Assembly (NCBI GenBank): GCA_900541025.1
Contig: UQIL01000015.1
Location: forward strand, 1-55,616
From: an uncultured Collinsella sp.
GTDB taxonomy: Bacteria; Actinomycetota; Coriobacteriia; Coriobacteriales; Coriobacteriaceae
Direction of reading: 5' to 3'
Length of the DNA: 55,616 nucleotides
The notes beneath the pieces were generated by a model. It did not search any database and was not told the origin of the DNA. It saw nothing but the letters and a program-made list of their open reading frames with translations. Shown here in pieces: positions 37,808 through 46,128 of this stretch (position 1 is the stretch's first letter; each line of letters begins with the position of its first letter). Both the position numbers and the translations under genes were made by a program.

Positions 37808-38449
37808 ATGGACACTCAGAAAACTCCCACACCCGCGGCAAAGAAACGCAGCGCTGCGGCGCAGGAACGCCTTGACCAGATTGTTTCGGCGGCCGTGCGG
37901 CTTATCAACGCGCGCGGCTTTAACGGCATGTCGCTCCAGGCGGTAGCCGACGAGGTGGGCATCACCCAGGCGGGCGTGCTGCACTACGTGGGCAGCAAGC
38001 ACGGGCTTTTGGTCGAGGTGATCCGTCGCTATTACGATCGCAGCTCAACCTTAGACGACTATCTCTCCCTCTTTCATCCTGGCGGGGCATTTGAGGGCCA
38101 GAGCCCCAAGATTCCCGAATACTGCCGTCTGCTCGTGGCGGAGAACAACAGTCAGCCCGAGCTCGTCATGCTCTTCCAGATGCTCAATACCGAGGCCATG
38201 AGCACGGAGAGCCCCCTGCACGAGTATTTCAACGACCGCTCGCGCGGAGTTATCGAGCCCGAGCCCGATGTTAACTGGAGCGTTCCCGAGGGAATCGACG
38301 CCACCGAAGCCATCTCGTGCGCGCTGGCGGCGATGTACGGATTGGAAGGCCGTTGGGTGGCGCGACCCGACGAGATCGACTATCCCGCCGAGTGGTCTAA
38401 GTTCGAGGACATCCTCTTTCCCCTTCCCCTCTGGGAGGGCTACCGTTAA
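37808..38449 (+). CDS. TetR-family transcriptional regulator
   Basis: This is a 213-residue regulator with an N-terminal TetR helix-turn-helix (about 20-70: RLDQIVSAAVRLINARGF, GMSLQAVADEVGITQAGVLHYVGSKHGLLVEV). The C-terminal helical ligand domain resembles those of sugar-operon TetR proteins (ISCALAAMYGLEGRWV). The ribosome-binding sequence is weak (AAGG). It is divergent from the MFS gene, and two palindromes lie between them. It probably represses itself and the MFS-DUF5605-ROK genes; the inducer is unknown. The gene ends in a strong terminator. Confidence 0.92.
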   Translation: MDTQKTPTPAAKKRSAAAQERLDQIVSAAVRLINARGFNGMSLQAVADEVGITQAGVLHYVGSKHGLLVEVIRRYYDRSSTLDDYLSLFHPGGAFEGQSPKIPEYCRLLVAENNSQPELVMLFQMLNTEAMSTESPLHEYFNDRSRGVIEPEPDVNWSVPEGIDATEAISCALAAMYGLEGRWVARPDEIDYPAEWSKFEDILFPLPLWEGYR

Positions 38450-38498
38450 GAGCGGCGGTATGCAATCGCCATTACCAACCGCAACGGCTGTGTCGATA

Positions 38499-38531
38499 CA
38501 AAAAGGCCCGGGCTACCACCCGGGCCTTTTC
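38499..38531. terminator. Bidirectional terminator between TetR and DUF4038 genes
   Basis: AAAAAGGCCCGGG pairs with CCCGGGCCTTTT around a six-base loop. An A-run on one side and a T-run on the other allow it to act on both strands. Confidence 0.9.
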
Positions 38532-38552
38532 TCTTGCGTTATTCCGTTTTCC

Positions 38553-39866
38553 TTAACGCGCCGGCGAGACCACGAGCAGCGCGTCGCGCTCAAAGGGATG
38601 CTGGGCCACGCGCACGGTGCCGTCACCGTTGTCGCGGACGGGCAGCTTGGCGATGCGCTTGTCCTCCATGTCGAGGACCGTCGCCGTCCAGTCGCGCGCA
38701 CCGTCGAGCTTAAACTTGAGCGCCGTGGTACGCGGCAGGTACGTGACGACGCGATCGCCAACGCGCGCCACACGAATGGCCTCGCGCGCGTCATCGAGCA
38801 GCTCCTGCGCCGGAACCACGGCAAGTGCGTCATCGCCAGCCGTAGCGCCCAGGCCGGCAAGCACATGCTCGATCGCGCCAAAGTCCCAAACGCCCGCAAA
38901 CTGCAGGCACTCCTGCCAGCGGAACGGCATATCGAAGCCCTCGCCCAGCACCGAGCCCTGGCTCTTGCTGGTCTGCCAGTTCCAAACGCCGTGCGCGCCA
39001 TAGGTCACACCTGCACTGGCGCCGGCGAGGATCGACGACCACACGCTCGCGCGGCAGTCCTGCGCGGTGAACCGCCAGTACACGTTGCGCGAGGCGCCCA
39101 TCTGCTCGTAACAGGGCTCGGAGTTGACCATCGGCTTTTTGGGATAGTTGGCGATAAAGTCCTGCGGCAGGCGCCAGGCCTCGGGCTGGCCCTCGTAGTT
39201 GTGGCCGGGCTGGAACATGTAGAAGTCCAGGCGGTCCAGGTACTGCAACGGAATGGTGCGGTTGCCGCGGTTGATATGCATGGTGCGCAACGCTTCGGGC
39301 GCGCGCTGGACAACTTCGTCGAGGGCATCCTCGTAATAGGCGATCGCCTCGTCGCTGGTAAAGTCGGTATCGCCCGTCACCACATAGACGGGGTCGAACT
39401 CGCCCAGGTTCTCGACGACGCGGGCAACGTGGGCACGGACCTCCTCGCGCGGCATAACCTCGGCACCGCAACGCTCAGCAATCTTGGCGCCCCAGGTACC
39501 GGGCACGTAGTTGCACCACATAAGCACGAGTGCCGGACGAATGCCGTGCTCGACGGCAGCGCGGCACATGGCAGCAGCACGGTCCCAGTACGCCTGGTTG
39601 GGACGGGACCAATCAAAATGCACGCCGTCCTCGCCGGCATAGGGCCAAATGCCCAGATCGGGACAGCAGCGGTCCCACTGCGGCAGCGTGTTGATCTGCA
39701 GCACGTTCATGCCCTGCTCGGCGCGACGGGTCAGATAGTAGTCCCAATCGGCCTCGGTAATGCTCGTAAACGCGCTCCAGCACGTATCGGCAAACCAAAA
39801 GAACGGTTTGCCCTCGCACAAAAAGCCGTCCTGACGACCGTTAACGGTCAGCTTTCCCAAACTCAT
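38553..39866 (-). CDS. DUF4038-type glycoside hydrolase (apiosidase-like)
   Basis: This 437-residue TIM-barrel protein begins with a short beta lead (LTVNGRQDGFLCEGKPFFWFADTCW), the DUF4038 signature also seen in GH140 apiosidases. Barrel features include NVLQINTLPQWD, VYVVTGDTDFTSD and MVNSEPCYE with a likely catalytic glutamate. The C-terminal beta domain (about 345-437) ends the protein. The ATG at 39866 is chosen because AAAGGA is 7 bp upstream; a nearer ATG two codons before it would be too close. No signal peptide. It lies downstream of the PTS gene on the same strand, with a terminator between, so regulation is probably separate. Substrate is unknown. Confidence 0.88.
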   Translation of the reverse strand: MSLGKLTVNGRQDGFLCEGKPFFWFADTCWSAFTSITEADWDYYLTRRAEQGMNVLQINTLPQWDRCCPDLGIWPYAGEDGVHFDWSRPNQAYWDRAAAMCRAAVEHGIRPALVLMWCNYVPGTWGAKIAERCGAEVMPREEVRAHVARVVENLGEFDPVYVVTGDTDFTSDEAIAYYEDALDEVVQRAPEALRTMHINRGNRTIPLQYLDRLDFYMFQPGHNYEGQPEAWRLPQDFIANYPKKPMVNSEPCYEQMGASRNVYWRFTAQDCRASVWSSILAGASAGVTYGAHGVWNWQTSKSQGSVLGEGFDMPFRWQECLQFAGVWDFGAIEHVLAGLGATAGDDALAVVPAQELLDDAREAIRVARVGDRVVTYLPRTTALKFKLDGARDWTATVLDMEDKRIAKLPVRDNGDGTVRVAQHPFERDALLVVSPAR

Positions 39867-40000
39867 CTGCATGTCCTTTCGTTTGATAAAGGAGTTGCGA
39901 ACCGGCAGATTCTTTCGCGGTAACCCCGCGCGAAAGCCCCTGGCGCTTAGCAAACCCCGGCGAGCAGGCGCCACGCGCCCCCAATCAGTCTACCTTGCAA

Positions 40001-40037
40001 GAAGGGCCCCGCCGGGCTTGCGCCTGACGGGGCCCTG
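40001..40037 (-). terminator. Rho-independent terminator after the PTS EIIBC gene
   Basis: On the minus strand GGGCCCCG pairs with CGGGGCCC around an imperfect inner part, followed by TTCTTG. It lies about 40 bp after the EIIBC stop. Confidence 0.8.
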
Positions 40038-40076
40038 TCGTGTAGGTAAGGTCGTATGCGTCCGAATGGTTTGGCC

Positions 40077-41504
40077 TTAGGCCTCCATCTCGGCGAGCTC
40101 CTCCTTGGAGAAGCCAATGGCAAAGACGACGGCAGCGGCGATGACAAAGGAGATTGCCATACCGACGATAGCCCAGACGGTGTTCATCTGGCCACCCTGC
40201 AGGTAGTTGGTGAAGACCAGGAAGTTGGAGGCACCGCCGGCCAGGTAGTAGGTAACACCCATGAGGCCGGAGAACACAGCGCCGATGGCACCGCCGATGA
40301 ACATACCGAGCATGGTACGACGGAAGCGCATGAGGATACCGAAGAGCGCGGGCTCGGTGACGCCGCCGGCGATGGCGGAGATGACGTAACCCAGGGCAAG
40401 ACCCTTCTCGTCGGGGTTCTTCATCTTGAGGAAGGCACCGAAGGCGCAGCCCCAAACAGCGGCCATAGCGCAGTTGGTGGAAACGAAGACGAAGGGATCG
40501 TAGCCGGCAGCGATGATCTGAACCTGAGCGAGCAGGATGACGGGCATGTGCATGCCGCAGACCACGAAGAGCTGCCAGAAGGCGCCGAGGATGGCCATGA
40601 CGATCAGGATGCCGATGCCGCCAAGGTCGGCAAGACCAAAGAGGGCGTTGGCGATGAGGTTGCCGATCTCGTTGCCAATCGGCGCAAGGACGATGAAGGC
40701 GATGGGGATGGTGACGATCATGGTGCAGAACGGCGTGAAGACCGTGGACAGCACGTCGGGCATGACCTTCTTAAAGAACTTCTCAACAAAGTACAGGACG
40801 GGCACCGAGAGGATGATCGGCAGGACGGACTGCTGGTAGTTGGCAGCGGCGATCTGGATGCCGTAGACGGAGATGATTCCGCCACCCTCCTGAGTCGCGA
40901 CACTCACGACGGACGGGGCCATGAGAGCACCGCCGAGGAGCATACCCAGAACCGGAGAGGCGCCGAGCTTCTTAGCAGCGGCATAGCCCAGGTAGATGGG
41001 GATAAAGGTAAACGTGGCCTCGTACAGGGTGGTGTAGAGGAACGTATAGGTCGGATCGGTATCGGAGAGAACGCCGAGCATGGTGGGACCAAGAACCGCA
41101 GCGATGGTGCGGAACAGACCGCCGGCCATGAGCAGCGGAATCAGCTGAGTCATGGAACCCGACAGGTAGTCGAGAATGATGTTGGGCAGGTTCTTGATCT
41201 CGAACTTCTCCTTGGGAGCGTCGAGGTTCTCGTCAACGGCGGCACCCTGCTTGACGCCGGACATGGCGACGAACTCGGCGAGCACCTTGGGCACGTTCTG
41301 GCCGATGATGACCTGGAGCTGGCTGCCGGCGAACTGGCAACCCAGAACACCCTTGACCTTCTTGATCTTCTCCACATCGGCCTTGTTGTTGTCCTTGAGC
41401 GTCAGACGCAGGCGCGTCATGCAGTTGGTGGCGACGGTGACGTTTTCCGCACCGCCCACGAGCTCGAGGACATCGGTGGCAATCTGCTTGTTATCTACTG
41501 CCAT
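40077..41504 (-). CDS. PTS beta-glucoside-type EIIBC permease
   Basis: This 475-residue sugar permease of the glucose-glucoside PTS family has an N-terminal EIIB domain (about 1-85) with phospho-cysteine C28 in ATNCMTRLRLTLKD. The EIIC membrane domain (about 105-470) has ten or so segments and the motif GGVTEPALFG for sugar binding. No EIIA domain follows; the separate EIIA at 18799-19335 could supply it. GGGGAGGGG lies 4 bp before the ATG at 41504. The long upstream region has clustered GTAAAC half-sites shared with the divergent esterase gene. Beta-glucosides, aryl-glucosides, sucrose or trehalose are possible substrates. Confidence 0.94.
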   Translation of the reverse strand: MAVDNKQIATDVLELVGGAENVTVATNCMTRLRLTLKDNNKADVEKIKKVKGVLGCQFAGSQLQVIIGQNVPKVLAEFVAMSGVKQGAAVDENLDAPKEKFEIKNLPNIILDYLSGSMTQLIPLLMAGGLFRTIAAVLGPTMLGVLSDTDPTYTFLYTTLYEATFTFIPIYLGYAAAKKLGASPVLGMLLGGALMAPSVVSVATQEGGGIISVYGIQIAAANYQQSVLPIILSVPVLYFVEKFFKKVMPDVLSTVFTPFCTMIVTIPIAFIVLAPIGNEIGNLIANALFGLADLGGIGILIVMAILGAFWQLFVVCGMHMPVILLAQVQIIAAGYDPFVFVSTNCAMAAVWGCAFGAFLKMKNPDEKGLALGYVISAIAGGVTEPALFGILMRFRRTMLGMFIGGAIGAVFSGLMGVTYYLAGGASNFLVFTNYLQGGQMNTVWAIVGMAISFVIAAAVVFAIGFSKEELAEMEA

Positions 41505-41994
41505 GGGACCCCTCCCCATATCATCGTGTGCCTAATCGCTTGGGCGAAGGCACGCCTTTGGCCCGGTGACTATAACCCCTTACGGTTACCGAACCCTTGG
41601 ATACGCTGTCGTAAACAATCTGTTTACTGAACGTTTACAGCGCTTAGTTTACACGCAGCGTTGAATTTGTGGCAGTTTTGCCGTTTGCAGTCCGGTGAAC
41701 GGTAGGAAATCGGGGGTGAACGTAATTGAATGCCAAGGCATTACATATAGTGCCGTTTATTTATAAATGGCCGTCTACGTGGGATTTTATATTATCTGGC
41801 ACCCAAATGCCTTGTTGACTTATCAACAAAAGCCCTGCTAGATAGTGGTAAACGAGTGTTTAGTAGTTCATTGAGCGTTTGATGTGACCGTTTACCGAGT
41901 TCATCCGCTAATTCTCAAATTCTGCTTTACACTAAACATGTTTAGATTGTATTGCCGCGATTGTTTAGCACGCGCGGCATAAGGGAGGCAGCTC
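41505..41994. promoter_or_regulatory. Divergent control region with clustered GTAAAC/GTTTAC half-sites
   Basis: This 490-bp AT-rich gap between the PTS and esterase genes has no gene. Ten STAAAC/GTTTAS half-sites lie at 41611, 41622, 41633, 41647, 41848, 41858, 41890, 41932, 41940 and 41963. Several are paired: GTAAAC-N5-GTTTAC at 41611-41627 and CTAAACATGTTTAG at 41932-41945. A TTTACA -35 (41926-41931) and TGTATT -10 (41948-41953) for the esterase gene enclose the latter. A sugar regulator of unknown family probably binds here. Confidence 0.65.
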
Positions 41995-43332
41995 ATGGAA
42001 CTCAGATCGTGTACCTACGCAACCGTCACCACCTTGGGTGACTTTGGCCCCTGGATCAGCAAGGTCGTTCTCGACCTGCCCTGCACCGTGCGCGCCAACG
42101 ATGTCGATGCGAACACTTTCCATATATATGTAGAGCGTCACGAGCGCACGGGCGAGGTCCTGATGCGCAAGGAGCACGGCGCCGACCATGCCGCGCCCTC
42201 CGTGGGTTACATCGACGTTCTCGCCGCGTATCCATGTGACGAGAACGGCCGCAAGCTCGCCGTGGGCACCCATGTGGCACTCGAGGTCGCCGAGCAGCGC
42301 CTGACCAAAAAGATCGAAGGCGGCGTCATGGGCTCGCGCATGCTCGACGACCAGCTGCACGTCACACAGCTCGCGGCTCTTCCCGGCAACGACGGCGACG
42401 ACCCCACCTGCGGTCTGGTCTTCGATACCTGTCGCGGCGACATCTGCCCCGCGCTCAAGGGCTGGAGCAATGCTGTGCAAAAGACCGCCATTGATGGCAT
42501 CGCGCTCGAGTACGGCTTCTTTGAGCCCAGCTTTAAGGCGGAGGACTCGGCCTGCTTCAATCCCTTCGCGCCCGAGGCCACGGTCGTGCCCCAAAAGGCC
42601 CCGCTCGTGGTGTACCTGCACGGCGCCGGCGAAGGCAAGGGTGCCACGCAGGGCGAAGGCGCCACGCGCGCCTATGTCGGCAACCGCGTGACAACCATTA
42701 GCCAGGCGCAAATCCAGCGCTACTTTGGCGGCTTTGCCTGGGTGCTCGTGCCGCAGTCTCCCACGTTTTGGATGGACAACGGCGTCGAACAGCTCGGTCG
42801 CTCCAACCAGAGCATCTACTCCCCCGTGCTCAAGGCGCTCATCGACGAGTTTGTCGCAGAGCACGCCGACCGCATCGACACCGACCGCATCGTGGTCGCC
42901 GGCCTTTCCAACGGCGGCTTTATGACCTTGCGTCTGTGCGCCGACTACCCCGATTTCTTCGCCGCCGGCCTTCCCTGCTGCGCCCCGTGGTACAACGCTA
43001 CGGACAAGGACGTAGCCGCGCTCGCCAAGACGCCGCTGTGGTTTACGCACTCCAAGGGCGATGAGCTCGTGTCGCCGCAGCAGACCGTGCTACCGCTCAC
43101 GGCACGCCTGCGTGACGCCGGAGCCAACGTGCACCTCACCTACTTTAGTCATGTCGAGGACCTGACCGGGCGCTATCGCGAGGCCGACGGCTCGCCTAAG
43201 AAGACGTTCAACCACGGCGTGTGGATCCACCAATTCAACGACCTGTGTTATCAAGACTTCGACGGGGGCAACGTACTCATCGACGGCGAGCCGGTGGGCT
43301 GCTGGGAGTGGTCGGCCAGGGTCGATAGGTAA
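41995..43332 (+). CDS. Alpha/beta-hydrolase esterase (feruloyl/PHB-depolymerase-like)
   Basis: This 445-residue protein has an N-terminal beta-rich domain (1-190) and a C-terminal alpha/beta hydrolase (about 195-440). The hydrolase has LVVYLHGAGEG at the oxyanion strand, the nucleophile elbow GLSNGGF with the catalytic serine, and H in NHGVWIHQFND near the end; an acidic residue of GDELVS may complete the triad. Such enzymes remove acyl or feruloyl groups from glycans. No signal peptide, so the substrate must be imported. GGGAGG lies before the ATG at 41995. It is divergent from the PTS gene and shares its control region. A long hairpin element follows the stop. Confidence 0.85.
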   Translation: MELRSCTYATVTTLGDFGPWISKVVLDLPCTVRANDVDANTFHIYVERHERTGEVLMRKEHGADHAAPSVGYIDVLAAYPCDENGRKLAVGTHVALEVAEQRLTKKIEGGVMGSRMLDDQLHVTQLAALPGNDGDDPTCGLVFDTCRGDICPALKGWSNAVQKTAIDGIALEYGFFEPSFKAEDSACFNPFAPEATVVPQKAPLVVYLHGAGEGKGATQGEGATRAYVGNRVTTISQAQIQRYFGGFAWVLVPQSPTFWMDNGVEQLGRSNQSIYSPVLKALIDEFVAEHADRIDTDRIVVAGLSNGGFMTLRLCADYPDFFAAGLPCCAPWYNATDKDVAALAKTPLWFTHSKGDELVSPQQTVLPLTARLRDAGANVHLTYFSHVEDLTGRYREADGSPKKTFNHGVWIHQFNDLCYQDFDGGNVLIDGEPVGCWEWSARVDR

Positions 43333-43343
43333 TCCGTCCCTTC

Positions 43344-43467
43344 GCGGGCACTGGGGTTTACCTCTGCAAACGTCCTCGGGCATGCATGGTTCGGCGCTTT
43401 GCGCTTCGCGCTGCGCCGGACCATGCCCCCTGCGGAATGTTTGCAGAGGTAAACCCCAGTGCCCGCT
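43344..43467. repeat. 124-bp long inverted repeat after the esterase gene
   Basis: Perfect 28-bp arms begin GCGGGCACTGGGGTTTACCT, and an inner part pairs GGCATG..GGT..CGGCGC with GCGCCG..ACC..CATGCC. The whole region could fold into one extended hairpin. It lies 12 bp beyond the esterase stop codon and may be a terminator or a mobile palindrome. Confidence 0.85.
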
Positions 43468-43594
43468 GTGTTTCCATTGCTGAGACCCTGGCCGGCCACT
43501 TCCGGCAGCCCACCGGGTCGGTGGCGATGGGGGCGTAGGTCCCGTCTTGCCTTGCGCGTAACTGGCTGAATTGATTTTGATTGGAGCTGTTCTT

Positions 43595-45106
43595 ATGTCT
43601 CAGAAGTTGACTCGGGTGATTGTTACTACTGATATGGAAGTCGACGATATGAACTCGCTCGTTCATTTGGCTCTGTATCTTAATGTGCTTGATGTTCAGG
43701 CTGTGGTGTATACGGCTTCGCAGTATCACTTTCTTGGCGATGGCATCCATACGCTGGGCGAGGTGAATTCGCATTGGCGGACCAAAGGGCGTCGCTCTTA
43801 TGAGTGGGCTGTTGTGCCTCATGAGCCCGATCCGCTGGCCGGGGAGCTTCGTGAGTATCGTCCGTTTCCCGAGCATTGGATTGAGAGTCTCTGGAGTAAT
43901 GAATATGCCCAGGCTTGGCCGCAGTTGCAGGCGAATGCGAACGCTGCCGGTGAGCCGCCGTTTCCCACGCCTGCCCAGATGATCGAGCGCACTTTTGTGG
44001 GAAATGTTGCCTTTGAGGGTGATGTAACTGAGGAAACTGAGGGGTCTCGCGTAATTGCGCAGGCGATCTTGGATGATGACCCGCGTACGTTATGGCTGCT
44101 CAGCTGGGGCGGCATGAACACCATCGTTCGTGCCCTGATGAGCATTGCCGAGCGTTATCGCGCCACGCCCGAATGGCCTGCCGTGCAGCAGCGGGTCTAT
44201 CAGAAGGTGCGCGTGATGGGCGTTGCCGATGGCATAGGGCAGGACAACTCATGGCTCGACCATGGGCGTGAGCTCTTTCCCGAGCTCATCTTTTGGTGTG
44301 TGCCCTATATGTATGGCGGCTATGTCGATGCCAAGATGGCGCAGCCCGATACGCTGCCACTGTTTAAGGCTCCTTGGCCCGAGCAGAATCTCACGCAGGG
44401 CAACGGCCCCCTCATGGCGCGCTATATGCTCTATGGCGATGGCAAGGTCTACGAAAACGAGCCCGAGCGCTTTCAGTTTGGCAAGCATGCCCGTCTGGAT
44501 TGGGGCCTGGAAGGCATACCCGCGATGCAGTTTGAGCGCGGCGACTTTATGGCCGAAGGCGACAGCATGACCTATATTCCGCTGCTGCCGTTTGGCCTGC
44601 GCGGTATCGACGACCGCGGCTTCGACACGCTGCTCGGCCGCATGTTCCTCGACGGTCACCCCGACTCGGACGCGCCCGCCGGTTTTGCCGCCATCGGAAC
44701 GCCCGCGAGCAGCAACCTCAATCCTTACCTGCGCGCCTACCAGGAAGACTTTGCCGCCCGCGCGCAATGGTGTGCCCATGATCCGGCAGTTTGCTCGCAT
44801 CCGGCATATGTTGTCGAGGTCACGGGCGACCGCAGCGCTACAGCCGGCGAGCGCGTCACCCTTGCGGCGACCATCGTCGACCCCGACGGCAAGGGCTTTG
44901 ATGCACATTGGGATGTCGCCGTGGACCCGTCGAGCTATGCAGGCACGCAGGATCTTTCGCTGTGGCAGGAATGCACGGTGAGCACCGCTTTTATCGTACC
45001 CGCCGACGCGCAGCCCGGCGACCGCTTCGCGCTCACCCTTACCGTGCAGACACGCACTGAGCGCCCCTGCAGCCGCTACGCCCAGGTTGCCGTGACCGTG
45101 GCGTAG
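43595..45106 (+). CDS. DUF1593 (nucleoside hydrolase-like) protein
   Basis: This 503-residue protein has an N-terminal nucleoside-hydrolase-like fold: VIVTTDMEVDDMNSLVHLALYL with the Asp cluster that would hold calcium, and LLSWGGMNTIVRAL. A C-terminal beta domain follows (about 415-503, YVVEVTGDRSATAGERVTLAAT), as in DUF1593 proteins. Those proteins are often linked to sugar degradation, but no reaction is proven that I know of. The ATG at 43595 has GGAG 8 bp upstream; an in-frame ATG at 43571 lacks one. The first 400 bp use more A/T-ending codons than the remainder. It follows the esterase on the same strand, separated by the long hairpin. Confidence 0.8.
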   Translation: MSQKLTRVIVTTDMEVDDMNSLVHLALYLNVLDVQAVVYTASQYHFLGDGIHTLGEVNSHWRTKGRRSYEWAVVPHEPDPLAGELREYRPFPEHWIESLWSNEYAQAWPQLQANANAAGEPPFPTPAQMIERTFVGNVAFEGDVTEETEGSRVIAQAILDDDPRTLWLLSWGGMNTIVRALMSIAERYRATPEWPAVQQRVYQKVRVMGVADGIGQDNSWLDHGRELFPELIFWCVPYMYGGYVDAKMAQPDTLPLFKAPWPEQNLTQGNGPLMARYMLYGDGKVYENEPERFQFGKHARLDWGLEGIPAMQFERGDFMAEGDSMTYIPLLPFGLRGIDDRGFDTLLGRMFLDGHPDSDAPAGFAAIGTPASSNLNPYLRAYQEDFAARAQWCAHDPAVCSHPAYVVEVTGDRSATAGERVTLAATIVDPDGKGFDAHWDVAVDPSSYAGTQDLSLWQECTVSTAFIVPADAQPGDRFALTLTVQTRTERPCSRYAQVAVTVA

Positions 45107-45162
45107 CAAGGACGGCGCTCACATTCGGCAGCCGCCACATTCGGCATGGAGTCTCCCCAACT

Positions 45163-45195
45163 GCCACTCATTTAAGTGCGTCCCCAATGAGTGGC
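45163..45195. repeat. Hairpin with TTAAGNRCGTCCCC loop, copy 4
   Basis: GCCACTCATT and AATGAGTGGC form a perfect 10-bp stem around TAAGTGCGTCCCC. Confidence 0.85.
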
Positions 45196-45212
45196 CGAAG
45201 AGTGTCCCCGGC

Positions 45213-45247
45213 GACTAGTCGTTTAAGAACGTCCCCGGCGACTAGTC
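45213..45247. repeat. Hairpin with TTAAGNRCGTCCCC loop, copy 5
   Basis: GACTAGTCG and CGACTAGTC form a perfect 9-bp stem around a loop containing TTTAAGAACGTCCCC. The stem differs from copy 4 but keeps full pairing. Confidence 0.85.
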
Positions 45248-45366
45248 AAAAAATGGGCCATGTGTCCCAGTTGTGGAGACTCGTTGAGCCGTCTGGGTAT
45301 CGTGAAAGATCGTGCGCTCCCCCATCATCAAAAGTGACACACGCTACCTGTTGATGGGAGGCAACC

Positions 45367-46104
45367 ATGGGCTTCTTTGACAAGATGTTCGAGAAGAAAG
45401 AGTGCGCGATTTGCGGTACCGAGCTGGGACTTCTAGGTAAGACCAAGATCAACGAAGGCTACCTGTGCAAAGAGTGCGTCGGCAAGCTCTCTCCCTTCTT
45501 TGGAGGCTATCGCTCTAGCACCGCGGACGACATTCGCGAGCAGCTCGCCTATCGCGAGGCCAATGCCGAGCGCCTGGCATCGTTCAACCCCACGCGCACG
45601 CTCTCGGCCGGGCGCACCAATATTATGCTCGACGAGGACGCGGGCCTGCTGATCATTACTTCGCAGACGCGCTGGCGTGACGCCAATCCCGACATCATCG
45701 AGTTCTCTCAGGTACTCGGCTGCGACATGGACATCGATGAGCACCGCACCGAGATCTATCGTGAGACCAAGGACGGCGAGCGTGAGAGTTATGACCCGCC
45801 GCGCTACGACCTGGATTACGACTTCAATCTGACCATCCACGTCAACACGCCGTACTTTACCGAGATTGACCTGCGCGTGAACGACTCAACCATCGAGCAG
45901 CGCGGATCCATCGAGTACCGCGAGGCCAAACGTCAGGCAACCGAGGTTCGCGACGCGCTGGTGCAGCTGCGTCAGGAGACGCGCGATAGCGTCGTTGCCG
46001 CCAAGGCCCCCAAGACCGCGGTGACCTGCCCCTTCTGCGGCGCCACCACCATTCCCGATGCCAGTGGGCGCTGCGAATACTGCGGCGGCGCCATCGGCGC
46101 CTAG
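45367..46104 (+). CDS. Zinc-ribbon protein with N-terminal DUF4428-like domain
   Basis: This 245-residue cytoplasmic protein has an N-terminal zinc-binding domain with CAICGTELGLLGKTKINEGYLC-type pattern (shown in part) and CKEC, as in DUF4428. A beta-rich middle follows (about 80-180, LLIITSQTRWRDAN, DFNLTIHVNTPYFTEIDL). The C-terminal zinc ribbon is CPFCGATTIPDASGRCEYCGG. A coil lies before the last ribbon. GGGAGG lies 6 bp before the ATG at 45367. It is the first of three genes closely spaced on one strand, followed by another zinc-ribbon protein and an SPFH protein, so a joint role at the membrane is likely. No enzymatic motif is seen. Confidence 0.85.
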   Translation: MGFFDKMFEKKECAICGTELGLLGKTKINEGYLCKECVGKLSPFFGGYRSSTADDIREQLAYREANAERLASFNPTRTLSAGRTNIMLDEDAGLLIITSQTRWRDANPDIIEFSQVLGCDMDIDEHRTEIYRETKDGERESYDPPRYDLDYDFNLTIHVNTPYFTEIDLRVNDSTIEQRGSIEYREAKRQATEVRDALVQLRQETRDSVVAAKAPKTAVTCPFCGATTIPDASGRCEYCGGAIGA

Positions 46105-46128
46105 CTCCCGGCACGGAAAGGACCGATC

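Larger units (their letters stand above)
45107..45366. other. Intergenic region with paired hairpin repeats
   Basis: No gene in these 260 bp. Two conserved-loop hairpins (45163-45195 and 45213-45247) follow each other, then a segment (45321-45358) where CCCATCA could pair with the TGATGGG of the next gene's ribosome-binding site. Confidence 0.7.
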
